64,000 bases of DNA, taken from Palsa-504 sp963767565 (lineage in GTDB: Bacteria; Actinomycetota; Actinomycetes; Streptosporangiales; Streptosporangiaceae). The position numbers and the translations under genes were made by a program. This document shows positions 32,534 to 40,863 of the stretch, in pieces (the stretch's first letter is position 1; every line of letters starts with the position of its first letter). Below the pieces are notes generated by a model. The model saw nothing but the letters and a program-made list of their open reading frames with translations, did no database searches and was not told the origin of the DNA. Location of the stretch: positions 62,001 to 126,000 of the forward strand of contig CAVYEG010000008.1 in the NCBI GenBank assembly GCA_963767565.1. The letters are read 5' to 3'.

Positions 32534-34012
32534 ATGACCACCGAGACCGTCGAGACCAGCGCCTTTGGCCCGCCAGGGATCGAGGTGGGCGTGGTCAGGG
32601 GCATCAGCTATGGCCTGTTCGGCCCGCCGGGCGAGTTCGTCCCGCAGGCCCGGGCCCTGGGCGCCGGGCTGATCCGGGCCTACCTGTACTGGGGGCAGCT
32701 GGAGCCGGAACCAGGCCGCTACCGCTGGGAGACGCTGGACGCCCTGCTGGGCCAGCTGACCGGCGAGGAAGAGCTCTGGATCACGTTGTGCGCCAGCTCA
32801 CCGTGGGGTACCCGGGTGGCTACGGATTTTCAGCCCCAGTCACCCGCTCTCGACCAGCACGCCTACGGCGAGTTCGTACGGCAGGTGGTGCGCCGCTGCG
32901 CGGGGCGGGTGCGGTACTGGCAGTGTAACAATGAGCCGAGCAACACCGGCCTGCTGTGGTCGGGCACCGCCGCTGAGTACGTCGCGCAGCTGAGGACGTT
33001 CTACCACGCGGTCAAGGACGCCGACCCGGCCGCGGCCGTGGTGCTGGGCGGCTGCGGCTATGACGTTTTCGGCAGCGAGGCAGGCAGCGAGCCCCGGCAG
33101 TTCTTCGACCACCTCGCCGACGCCGGCCGCGATGTGTTTGACCTGTTCAGCGTGCACCTGTACGGCGATCCTGCCAGCGTGCCCGACGACCTGGACACCG
33201 CCCGGGGCTTCATGCGCGCACACGGGTACCTCAAGCCGCTCCTGGTGGGCGAGCAGGCCGGCCCGCAGCCGTTCGAGTTCCCTGAAGCCACCGCGGTCAT
33301 GCAGCAGGTGTTCGCGGAAGCTTTCGCCGACCAGCAGGCGGCGCAGAGCACCGCCGAGCTCGCGGCCCGGGCCGGGCAGCAGACCCCGGAGCACCGGGCC
33401 ATGGCCGCCCTGTACGCCCGGATGGGTGAGCTCCCGCCTGCGCTGCAGATGTTCATGGCCGGCTGCCCGGCCGACCTGGAAGCCAAGCGGGACCGCATTG
33501 CCTGCCGCCAGCTGGCCCAGCGGACCCTGCTGGCCCTGGCCGAGGGCGTCCGCCGGACCGCGTACTGGAACCTGGCGCCTGAGTACCCCGGGCCGGTGGA
33601 TCACCTCCAGATGATGCACCTGCTGATCGGCAAGCTCCCCCTGCTGGGCTACCGTGACGGCGCGCCCGGCGGTCGCCATCCGGCCGCGGACACCTTCGCC
33701 CTGGTCGCCGAGCAGCTCGCCGGGACGCGGACCGTGACCCGCGTCCCGGCCGACCGCCGGCCCGCGCTGCAGGTGTTTGAGGTGGACCGGGCTGGCCGCG
33801 GGCCGCTGCTCGTGCTGTGGGACCAGCGCGATAGCTTCCATGGCGAGGACGAGCCCCCGGTCACCATCTCCTGGCCGTGGCCCGCGGCGGCCGCCACCGT
33901 CACCGACGTCTTCGGGCAGATCAGCACGGTCTACGGCCGGGACGGACTGATCGAGCTGCGGGCTGGTGCCACTCCGCTGTTCGTCTCGGAACGACCCTCC
34001 TCACGCCCGTAG
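32534..34012 (+). CDS. Clan-A glycoside hydrolase-like protein
   Basis: A 492-residue protein with a (beta/alpha)8 glycosidase pattern: GAGLIRAYLYWGQLEPEPGRY at strand 2, RYWQCNNEPSNTG with the acid/base Glu near residue 137 at the end of strand 4, VHLYGDP, and LLVGEQAG with the probable nucleophile Glu near residue 240. NEP plus the late Glu are typical of retaining clan GH-A families such as GH39 or GH5. No signal peptide is seen, so it may act inside the cell. ATG 32534 is preferred over GTG 32528. Its 3' end overlaps the convergent endonuclease III gene by 82 bp. TetR control is likely. Confidence 0.75.
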   Translation: MTTETVETSAFGPPGIEVGVVRGISYGLFGPPGEFVPQARALGAGLIRAYLYWGQLEPEPGRYRWETLDALLGQLTGEEELWITLCASSPWGTRVATDFQPQSPALDQHAYGEFVRQVVRRCAGRVRYWQCNNEPSNTGLLWSGTAAEYVAQLRTFYHAVKDADPAAAVVLGGCGYDVFGSEAGSEPRQFFDHLADAGRDVFDLFSVHLYGDPASVPDDLDTARGFMRAHGYLKPLLVGEQAGPQPFEFPEATAVMQQVFAEAFADQQAAQSTAELAARAGQQTPEHRAMAALYARMGELPPALQMFMAGCPADLEAKRDRIACRQLAQRTLLALAEGVRRTAYWNLAPEYPGPVDHLQMMHLLIGKLPLLGYRDGAPGGRHPAADTFALVAEQLAGTRTVTRVPADRRPALQVFEVDRAGRGPLLVLWDQRDSFHGEDEPPVTISWPWPAAAATVTDVFGQISTVYGRDGLIELRAGATPLFVSERPSSRP

Positions 34013-34656
34013 GCGCACTGGTCGCGCAGCACGCAGCCCGCGCAGCGCGGCCGCTGCGCCGGGCACACCGTGCGCCCGTGCACGATGAGCGCCATGTGCA
34101 GGTCATAGCGGATCTCGGGCGGGACGGCCGGCGATAGGATGCGGTACGTCTTGTCCGCGGTGGTCCCGGGCGGGATCCAGCCCAGCCGGACGGCGATGCG
34201 GTGAACGTGGGTGTCGACCGGGAAGGCGGCCCGGCCCATGGAGAAGGTGAGCACGCAGGCGGCCGTCTTCGGGCCCACGCCGGGCAGCGAGGTGAGGTAG
34301 TCCTCGACCGCGACGTCATCCAGATCGTGCAGGCGGCGCAGGTCGATCCGGCCCTCGCTGGTACGGATGGCGGCCAGGATCTGCTGGATCCGGCTCGCCT
34401 TCTGATCCGCCATGCCGCCGGACCGGATGGCGTCGGCCACCTGCCCGGCCGGCGCGGCCAGGACCTGCTCCCAGTCCGGGAACTTGGCCTTGAGCTGGGC
34501 GAATGCGCGTTCCGAATTGTGGTCGGAGGTGTGCTGGGACAGCACCGTGGCGACCACCTCATCCAGGATCGGCAGCCGCGGCTTGGGCACGAACGGCCCC
34601 TGGCTGGCCCGCAGCCGCCGCTGCACGACGGCGATCTGCCCCGGATCTGGCGTCAT
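33931..34656 (-). CDS. Endonuclease III-like DNA glycosylase
   Basis: A 241-residue HhH-GPD base-excision glycosylase. The helix-hairpin-helix reads LTSLPGVGPKTAACVL, with the catalytic Lys; the catalytic Asp lies in VDTHVHRIA. The C-terminal CPAQRPRCAGCVLRDQC is the C-x6-C-x2-C-x5-C [4Fe-4S] loop. It probably removes oxidised pyrimidines or a related lesion. ATG 34656 opens at MTPDPGQIAVV. The last 25 residues are a non-conserved tail running into the convergent glycosidase gene. Not clearly the main Nth protein of the genome. Confidence 0.88.
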   Translation of the reverse strand: MTPDPGQIAVVQRRLRASQGPFVPKPRLPILDEVVATVLSQHTSDHNSERAFAQLKAKFPDWEQVLAAPAGQVADAIRSGGMADQKASRIQQILAAIRTSEGRIDLRRLHDLDDVAVEDYLTSLPGVGPKTAACVLTFSMGRAAFPVDTHVHRIAVRLGWIPPGTTADKTYRILSPAVPPEIRYDLHMALIVHGRTVCPAQRPRCAGCVLRDQCAYGREEGRSETNSGVAPARSSISPSRP

Positions 34657-34980
34657 GCCGCTCCTCCGCCCAGCGATCACCCTAGCCGACACCGGCACCC
34701 TAGCCGACTCCAGTGGCCGCTGCTCAGCACGGCGGTCGCGATCAGGGCAGGGGCGCTCGCCGCAGTCTCATGCCTTGATGACGCAGTTCGGGCCGATGAG
34801 GTCGCACCGGCCAGCCAATGGATGCGGCACCCTGCCCGATAGATTCGGTAGTAAGTGGCATCCATTGGCTGCGGGCTCGGGGCGCGTGAGACGCGACGGT
34901 CGCCAGGATGGACTGCGGTGACTACGGGCAGGTCGTGGCGACGCTCAACGCGTCCGACCCGCACGGGCGGTAGCCGAGAG
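34657..34980. other. 324-bp intergenic region with palindromic repeat
   Basis: No convincing gene. A minus-strand frame crosses it (34677-34964), but it shows no homology apart from the residues encoded by the 54-bp palindrome at 34815-34868. Confidence 0.5.
34815..34868. repeat. 54-bp palindromic repeat, copy 2
   Basis: Outer arms CCAATGGATGC / GCATCCATTGG pair perfectly; the interior pairs imperfectly. Length and outer sequence match copy 1 at 20549-20602, including the preceding CCAGC. Confidence 0.75.
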
Positions 34981-35733
34981 TCACAGCTGCAGGCTGGACA
35001 CGTCGACGACGCCCGGCAGGGTCAGCAGCCAGCGGACCGGCGGAGCCTGGATGCCCTCCCGCAGCGTCCAGTGATCCAGGTAGACGCCGGCCGGCAGCCA
35101 GTACTCATCGGCGGGCAGGTTGCCCATGACCACGATGTACCCGGGCCCGGCGCTCCAGCGGTCCTGCGACGGTATCCAGAACACCTGCCCGGCGCTGCGC
35201 GCGACGAGGGAGCCGATGTCCACGATCTCGCCTCGCTGGACGTACTCCCAGAACCGCCCGTCCTCCAGGGGACTGGCGGTGAACGGCGGCCAGTGCAGCA
35301 GTGCGCTCGTCCCGTCCATCGGCATGACCCGGATCTGGGGCTCGGCCACCGCGCCGTCCCAGGGCTCCGGCGGCCTGCAGTGCACCGCCAGCACGGCGGT
35401 CACCTGGTTGTCGGTGACCCAGCCGAGCAGCGCGCCGTCACGAGGGACCGGCATGCTGCCGGTGATCAGCTCGCGGATCGGGCTCGGCCCGGGCTCCCCG
35501 GGCCGGATGACCTGGTCGAGCCCGTCATGGCGATACCAGGAGCGGATGACGAACAGGTCGTCGCGGGCCTGGGTCAGGACGAAGAACACGGCCGGTCCGG
35601 CCGTCCGGTTGAGCAGGACCATCGACAGCGACCCGCCGTCCGAGGCGTGCCGGGTGACGGCCAGCGGGTAGCCCTCGAACAACCGCAGGCATACATCAAA
35701 CGAGGTCGTGCCAGACAGGGCGTCAACGGTCAT
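34981..35733 (-). CDS. Hypothetical protein (paired with anti-sigma-like ATPase)
   Basis: A 250-residue soluble protein rich in beta-type, Trp-containing segments (PPEPWDGAVAEPQIRVMPMD, SQDRWSAGPGYIVVMGNLPA). No signal peptide, membrane segment or catalytic motif is apparent, and I do not recognise a family. It starts 6 bp after the stop of an HATPase gene, so the two are surely cotranscribed and probably act in one regulatory pathway (inference). Confidence 0.7.
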   Translation of the reverse strand: MTVDALSGTTSFDVCLRLFEGYPLAVTRHASDGGSLSMVLLNRTAGPAVFFVLTQARDDLFVIRSWYRHDGLDQVIRPGEPGPSPIRELITGSMPVPRDGALLGWVTDNQVTAVLAVHCRPPEPWDGAVAEPQIRVMPMDGTSALLHWPPFTASPLEDGRFWEYVQRGEIVDIGSLVARSAGQVFWIPSQDRWSAGPGYIVVMGNLPADEYWLPAGVYLDHWTLREGIQAPPVRWLLTLPGVVDVSSLQL

Positions 35734-35739
35734 GGTCGC

Positions 35740-36183
35740 TTACCCCAGGCCGTATTCGCCGTCGTCGGCGGGGTCGGGCTGGAATGCGAGCGCGAAGTAC
35801 ACGGCCTGGCCCGCGGGGGTGCGGTAATAGCCCCACTCGTCAGACAGGGTAGCGACCAGGATCAGGCCGGGCCCGATCTCCATGTCGACCGGGGTGTCCG
35901 CCTGGGCCGACCCGGTGCCGGTGGCGCCGTCCACGTCGACGCGCAGCTGGCCGTGGCCGCAGCGCACGGCGAGGGTGACGGTCCCGCCCGCCGCGTGCCT
36001 GATGGCGTTGGTTACCAGGTCGCTGGTGAGCAGGATCGCCACGTCCGGGTCGACCGGCGGCCGCCAGGCCCAGATGAGCTCACTGACCTGGCTGCGGGCT
36101 TCGGCCGCCGCGGCCGGTCGCGCGGTCAGCCGGATACGGCACCTGTGCCGCTCGGTGGGACGGGTCGGCGCCATGGTGTTCAT
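35740..36183 (-). CDS. ATP-binding protein, RsbW/anti-sigma-like HATPase
   Basis: The 147-residue product is a GHKL ATPase-like domain: the N-box reads LLTSDLVTNAIRHAAGG (about residues 53-69), then LRVDVDGATG at the place of the G1 box and GPGLILVATLSDEWGYY as the G2-like segment. Small single-domain proteins of this kind in actinobacteria act as anti-sigma factor kinases or unassigned relatives. The usual DxGxG of the G1 box is altered here (DGATG), so kinase activity is uncertain. AAGGAC precedes ATG 36183. Confidence 0.82.
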   Translation of the reverse strand: MNTMAPTRPTERHRCRIRLTARPAAAAEARSQVSELIWAWRPPVDPDVAILLTSDLVTNAIRHAAGGTVTLAVRCGHGQLRVDVDGATGTGSAQADTPVDMEIGPGLILVATLSDEWGYYRTPAGQAVYFALAFQPDPADDGEYGLG

Positions 36184-36343
36184 CGGATGTCCTTCGTGGC
36201 CGTGTTGCTGATCCGGCAGAGCGCTGGTCACTCCGTACGGGCTGTGCTCGGGAGACTCCGAGCGGCTGGTCAAGACCCGGTGCCGGGTTGCACGACAAAT
36301 CGTGCTGCAATTTGCAGCGCGAGACATCGGTCAGTTGACGTAT

Positions 36344-36375
36344 AAAAAGCGGCCCGCGCGAAGCGCCTGGGCCGC
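36344..36375 (-). terminator. Intrinsic terminator of the sigma-like gene
   Basis: On the minus strand GCGGCCC - 13-base loop - GGGCCGC is followed by TTTTTATA, starting 16 bp after the stop at 36392. This is a classical rho-independent terminator, unusual in this GC-rich segment. Confidence 0.8.
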
Positions 36376-36391
36376 TCGCCTGACCGGGGGC

Positions 36392-37063
36392 TCAGAAGTA
36401 GAGGTCGCCGCGATCGATGATGCTCTGAAGCAGGCTGCGGACGTCGCCGCGGGCGCGGCTGCACCTTTGGTGAAGCGTGTTCTCCGCGGTATCCGGCTCA
36501 GCAAAATATTCGGGGTAAGCGGCGCACAGGGCTGGGTTGTAGTCGGCATCGCAGACGTCGCCGCTGATAATGCCCAGCAGCAGCCACTCGGCGCTGACAG
36601 CGATCACGTTGCGGTAGCGGGCGCGGTCAGGCGAGCGGCCGGGCACGTCGGCGATCAGTTCTACTCGCCGGGTCTCGAACTGCTCGAGCCAGGTCTGGGC
36701 GAGCAGATAAAGGCTGACAGTCTCGTCGTGCGGGCGAGGCGGGAGCGGGTGGCATCCGGGCTCATATTGATGCCTCTCGGCGACTGCACCGAAGTCCTCC
36801 ACCAGGACCGCGCCCAGCTGGTTGCGCTGCCGGTTTATGGCGTTCCTCACAGACTGGTACACAACGGCGCGCAGATTCCGGATCCGCTCGGGGTGCCGGA
36901 CCCGCCCCACAGACCAGAAGGCGTCGTCGAGGCCATCCTGCGCCAAGTCTGGATCATGCCCGGCGTATGCGAGCGCATACCCCGTGAGCTGGGGATCCTC
37001 CCGGATCTTCCGCAGTTCCTCGTGAAACTCCGGCCATCCGGCTGGGGTTGTGGTGCTTGGCAT
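36392..37063 (-). CDS. Sigma-70-like protein (hypothetical)
   Basis: A 223-residue protein resembling an ECF-type sigma factor only in its first half: ALAYAGHDPDLAQDGLDDAF followed by WSVGRV and PERIRNLRAVVYQSVRNAIN recall region 2 helices. The second half (about 110-223) has no clear region 4 HTH and may be a diverged domain. It is divergent from the XRE-type gene and opens the AT-richer cassette. ATG 37063 is the only good start. Sigma activity is an inference; it could be a regulator that only looks sigma-like. Confidence 0.7.
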   Translation of the reverse strand: MPSTTTPAGWPEFHEELRKIREDPQLTGYALAYAGHDPDLAQDGLDDAFWSVGRVRHPERIRNLRAVVYQSVRNAINRQRNQLGAVLVEDFGAVAERHQYEPGCHPLPPRPHDETVSLYLLAQTWLEQFETRRVELIADVPGRSPDRARYRNVIAVSAEWLLLGIISGDVCDADYNPALCAAYPEYFAEPDTAENTLHQRCSRARGDVRSLLQSIIDRGDLYF

Positions 37064-37363
37064 TGCGCACCCCCAGTGGAGTACAGACGATCTTGTTCGA
37101 GTCTCGAGAACTCTACTTGTGTCTACCAAAGTCAGATAGACTCTATTAGAATTTGGTGTTGAAGCTAATACTATGATAGACATGTCCTGACTCGATCTCA
37201 ATAGCTGAGGCAGGCCTCGACTCGACCTGAATAGGCGAGGCCAAAAGCTAGCTTCAGCAGGCGGGGGTGGGCTACTGTGCGTGAATGGTTTCGAGACCGC
37301 TGGCGAGCGGTGGGGCGTCTCCGCGCCACCGCCCGGCGCGCTCCCGGGGGAGGTGACCTGTAG
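37064..37363. other. 300-bp AT-rich divergent promoter region
   Basis: No gene seen. The base composition is clearly lower in GC than the flanks. It contains two 23-bp imperfect direct repeats (37189-37241) and TAGA-rich segments (agatagactctattagaat) likely to hold the divergent promoters of the sigma-like and XRE-type genes. Confidence 0.5.
37189..37241. repeat. Imperfect direct repeat, 30-bp period
   Basis: GACTCGATCTCAATAGCTGA plus GGC (37189-37211) recurs as GACTCGACCTGAATAGGCGA plus GGC (37219-37241). The three differences in 23 bp and the exact 30-bp offset suggest paired sites for a regulator on one face of the helix. Confidence 0.6.
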
Positions 37364-38428
37364 ATGCACCCGGCGCCTCCCGCCGCCCTCCAACTTGCCC
37401 AGCGGCTTCGACAGCTTCGGGAGAGCTGGCCTCGGCTGACACAAAAAGGGTTGGCCACAGCATTCAGCGCGGAAGAGAAATTGGCATCCGCCACAGTGTC
37501 GTCGTGGGAAAATCTCACCTCGCCGAAACCCCCGCCCCGGCACCGGATCCTGGCTTACGCACGCTTTTTCTGTACGCGCCGATCGATCGAGGGCGAACCG
37601 ACTCTACTTCCGGTCGAAGAACTCGAACCTGAAGAAAAAAGGGCATACGAGGAGCTCAGGACAGAACTGCTTCGGCTCAGAAGCGCGGTGGGCGGCGAAT
37701 CAGCCGAAGAAGAGCCGACATTCCACCGATCCTGGCACTTCCCCGACGCCAGTCTGGTAACTATTATCTGCGCACGGCTCCCCAGCAACAAGATCGGACC
37801 GTTTGGGGAGCCGTCAAACCCCAATTATACCGGACTCCAAACCTACGCCGACACAGATGCCCTAATAGAACTATTCGGGCACATACGTGCGGAAAATCCG
37901 TCCGCCACCGTACACTTCAGGACCCCACCTGAAGTGGTAAACGATGACCTCACGGGACACCTCGTCCTCCTCGGCGGCGTCGTTTGGAACGAGATAACCG
38001 AGAGGCTGTCCGAGATGGCCAAATTGCCCGTCACACAGGTCACCGATGCACAGCTTGAATCGGGCGATGTCTTTGTCGCCGAAGTCGATGGGGAAGAGCG
38101 GCAATTTTGGCCAAAGTTTTCGGGCGAGGACAAGCAGGTGCTCGTCGAGGACGTCGGCCTGCTTGCCCGGGTGCCGAACCCGAGTAACTCAAACCGCACC
38201 CTGACCATATGCAACGGCATCCACAGCCGGGGTGTCGTCGGCGCCGTGCGTACCCTTACGGACGCCCAGCTGCGGGATGGTAACGAACGCTACATCGCGA
38301 CGAAGCTCGGCAACGCCAAATCGTTCGCGATCCTCATGTCGGTCCAGGTAATCAACAACAAGGCGATGACGCCGGACTTCAACGGTCCGGAAGTGGTCCG
38401 CTACCAATGGGCGCCGGACGCTGCATGA
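37364..38428 (+). CDS. XRE-type HTH protein with C-terminal Rossmann-like domain
   Basis: A 354-residue protein. Residues 8-72 look like an XRE helix-turn-helix (LAQRLRQLRESWPRLTQKGL, ATVSSWENL). Residues about 120-350 form an alpha/beta domain with TDALIELFGHIRAENP, DDLTGHLVLLGGVVWNEIT, LVEDVGLLARVPNPSNSNRT and CNGIHSRGVVGAVRTLTD. The HLVLLGG..WN pattern recalls nucleotide-binding Rossmann-like sensor domains of unnamed actinobacterial proteins; this is inference. Codon use is less GC-biased than in neighbours. It is followed 46 bp later by a glycosyltransferase-like gene. Confidence 0.75.
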   Translation: MHPAPPAALQLAQRLRQLRESWPRLTQKGLATAFSAEEKLASATVSSWENLTSPKPPPRHRILAYARFFCTRRSIEGEPTLLPVEELEPEEKRAYEELRTELLRLRSAVGGESAEEEPTFHRSWHFPDASLVTIICARLPSNKIGPFGEPSNPNYTGLQTYADTDALIELFGHIRAENPSATVHFRTPPEVVNDDLTGHLVLLGGVVWNEITERLSEMAKLPVTQVTDAQLESGDVFVAEVDGEERQFWPKFSGEDKQVLVEDVGLLARVPNPSNSNRTLTICNGIHSRGVVGAVRTLTDAQLRDGNERYIATKLGNAKSFAILMSVQVINNKAMTPDFNGPEVVRYQWAPDAA

Positions 38429-38474
38429 CCGCCGCCGACCTCGACTCGCCCCGACCGGAAAGGCGGGGACTCTG

Positions 38475-39821
38475 ATGACCCAGCCCGCAGAAAGCATCAG
38501 ACAGCACGACACGCACAACACTCTCACGCCGCAGACGCGACCAGAGGACTCCCCGGCCACCCAGTTGAAGCTTGACGCGATCGTAGTTCCCGCGTCACGT
38601 CCGGCGCCCCACCTCGATCACGCGATCAAGCTGGCCCGAGCTGCGGGTTGCTGGTTGGTCGTCCTGTGCAGCAAGCGCCAGCATGCGTCCGAGGTACGAA
38701 AATTCCTAGCCGTCCGCTCGTACCACAAGGCCATCGTCGTCCACTTGCCGCCCGGATACTCGCATGAGCTGCTCCGCTTCCCAGAGTTGCTGTCCATTAA
38801 AAACGACCTGCCGAAAGCCTGCAGCTTCTTTACTACTGACCTCAGTGTGAAAAGAAATATTGGCCTGATTCTGGCACGTATGCTTGAGTGGCGCAGTATT
38901 TTCTTCCTTGATGACGACATAAGGGATATTACCTATCCAAACCTGCAGGCCACCGTCGACATGCTCGGGCCTTTTTCAGCAGCTGGCCTGTGGGTTACCG
39001 ATTTCCCGGATAACTCAATTGTCTGCCATGCCAATAGAATGACCGAGGGATCTCAGGATGTTTTCGTCAGCGGGGCTGCCCTAGCTGTCGACTGCTCGGC
39101 GGACATCGGATTCTTCCCTGACATCTACAACGAGGACTGGCTCTTTTTCTTTGACTATGTCTCGAAAAAGAAATTGGCGAACTCCGGCCTAAAAGCCGCG
39201 CAATTGTGCTACTATCCCTTCGCATTCACGCGGCGGGCGGCCTGGCAGGAATTCGGCGACGTTATCGCGGAAGGGCTCTACACACTTCTGCACCTCGGGC
39301 ATGGTGTAGAGCACGCAACGCGCGAATATTGGGCGACTTTTCTTGAGGCGCGCCGAGATTTCCTCGAGACCATTATAACTCGCCTGCCTAATGCCCACCC
39401 AGAGATGCGTGAGGAGATGAAGCAATCGGTACTAGCAGCCGAGAAGTGCTCGATCAGGATCAAGCCCGACGTCTGCGAGCGCTACGTCCAAGCATGGCGT
39501 CAGGACCTAGGGGACTGGGAGGAGCGAGTGGCCAGAATACCGGCTGTGCCCACCGTCGACGCAGCCCTGCTGGAACTCGGGCTAGCATCTGACCAGTCGT
39601 CCAACGACATCCGCGAAACCACGCAATGCAGGGATGAGACGGTGCCGACTGTCACGGCTGGGCCTGTTAAGATTCCACGGTTCGACACACTGAAAGTAAT
39701 GTCGGAGCGCCTATCTTCAGCAGCGCTCGGCAACCAGTCGGACGAAACCGTTGCCGCTATCGACCCTGTACTTCGAGACGAGATACTCGCGGCCGCAGCT
39801 AACAGCAACGGCACACCGTAG
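38475..39821 (+). CDS. GT-A-fold glycosyltransferase-like protein
   Basis: A 448-residue protein. Residues 33-230 have a GT-A nucleotide-diphospho-sugar transferase pattern: LDAIVVPASRPAPHLDHAIK, the Asp-rich IFFLDDDIRDITYPNL (DxD-type metal site near residue 145), then SGAALAVDC and FPDIYNEDWLFFFDYV. The C-terminal 200 residues are helical and of unknown role. The acceptor could be a protein, nucleotide or polymer; nothing shows which. Its GC content is the lowest in the window, with coding third positions often A or T, which suggests transfer. Cotranscribed with the XRE-type gene. Confidence 0.7.
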   Translation: MTQPAESIRQHDTHNTLTPQTRPEDSPATQLKLDAIVVPASRPAPHLDHAIKLARAAGCWLVVLCSKRQHASEVRKFLAVRSYHKAIVVHLPPGYSHELLRFPELLSIKNDLPKACSFFTTDLSVKRNIGLILARMLEWRSIFFLDDDIRDITYPNLQATVDMLGPFSAAGLWVTDFPDNSIVCHANRMTEGSQDVFVSGAALAVDCSADIGFFPDIYNEDWLFFFDYVSKKKLANSGLKAAQLCYYPFAFTRRAAWQEFGDVIAEGLYTLLHLGHGVEHATREYWATFLEARRDFLETIITRLPNAHPEMREEMKQSVLAAEKCSIRIKPDVCERYVQAWRQDLGDWEERVARIPAVPTVDAALLELGLASDQSSNDIRETTQCRDETVPTVTAGPVKIPRFDTLKVMSERLSSAALGNQSDETVAAIDPVLRDEILAAAANSNGTP

Positions 39822-39850
39822 CCCAGCAGGCCACCCGAGCTGAGCCCCGC

Positions 39851-40492
39851 CTACGGTGAATCTGGCTCGCCCAGAACGCGGTAGGTCACTCCGTACTGGC
39901 GTCTGTCATCCCGACGGATCGCCTCGTTCACCGCTAGGACAATGGCCGCATAAATCGCGGAGTCGAAATCCAGGCGGTACTTCAGCTCGGTCTTGCCGTT
40001 GCGCTCGTTCGCTTCTGGTGTTTGCGTGAAGCCCATGCGCTCGTACAGGCCGATGGCGGTCGAGTTCGTCACGAAGACCCAGAGCCGGAAATGCCTAACA
40101 CGCTGGTTTTTTTGGTATTCCACGCCTAGCAGGTATTTGATCAGGCGCGCGCCCAGTCCCTGGCGGCGGAGATCAGGGTCGATCCAGACTGACTCGATGT
40201 AACGGGTAACCGCCTCGTCTTCCACGTCTTTCGCTGGGTCCGGGCGCTTGCCGGCCACGATGCCGACGACCTGCCCGTTCTGTTGCGCCACGGCCCAAGT
40301 CGATGACCGTATCTCTTCGATCCAGGACTCCAGTGGTTTCGCCTTAACTTCCTCTACGGTCATGAGGAAGGAATCCGGGGAGGTGCGGATGGCCTTGCGC
40401 ATCGCTTCTTGCAGCATCTCGGCGTCCCAGCGGAGAGCGGCGGCCGCGGTTATTCCAGCGGGAGGCTCACTCCCGCGGGGATGCTCGGTCAT
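39851..40492 (-). CDS. GNAT family N-acetyltransferase
   Basis: A 213-residue GNAT protein. The acetyl-CoA loop is IDPDLRRQGLGARLIKYLLG (motif A, about residues 108-127), followed by HFRLWVFVTNSTAIGLYERM and GF (motif B). About 60 residues precede the core. It is convergent with the glycosyltransferase-like gene, 29 bp away, and shares the moderately lower GC. The substrate is unknown. Confidence 0.88.
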   Translation of the reverse strand: MTEHPRGSEPPAGITAAAALRWDAEMLQEAMRKAIRTSPDSFLMTVEEVKAKPLESWIEEIRSSTWAVAQQNGQVVGIVAGKRPDPAKDVEDEAVTRYIESVWIDPDLRRQGLGARLIKYLLGVEYQKNQRVRHFRLWVFVTNSTAIGLYERMGFTQTPEANERNGKTELKYRLDFDSAIYAAIVLAVNEAIRRDDRRQYGVTYRVLGEPDSP

Positions 40493-40863
40493 TCCTTTGC
40501 GCCCTGCCTAGCCATGTGCCGGCTTACCGGGGGCACCCGGGAGCGGAGCGTCGGATGTCTGCCTGCGGTCACGACGGTGCCACGGCGCCACGGTAATCAG
40601 TTCCCCCACCACTCAGCTCAGGAGCTGGCTCTTTCTTCGATCTGGAACGTGCGGGACGGTGAGCTTGAGATGCCGGGGCCGGCGCGGCGCGGGTTGACGG
40701 ACGCCGCGGAGCTAGCAGGAGTGCAAAGTGCCAGGTGAGCGATGCGGCGCCGGAACCTGTGCGGCAACATAGTGGATCTATTACCCGTCTTCTGGACAAA
40801 CTTCCCAGATCGGCTGATGCTAGCACCAAGTTCTCGTTCGCAGCCCGAGCCCTTCGTGCACGC
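40493..40863. other. 371-bp intergenic region, no gene recognised
   Basis: Short open frames occur on both strands but none shows homology or a convincing start. It holds the upstream region of the GNAT gene. One frame ends in RGLTDAAELAGVQSAR, which may be a decayed gene end. Confidence 0.4.
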
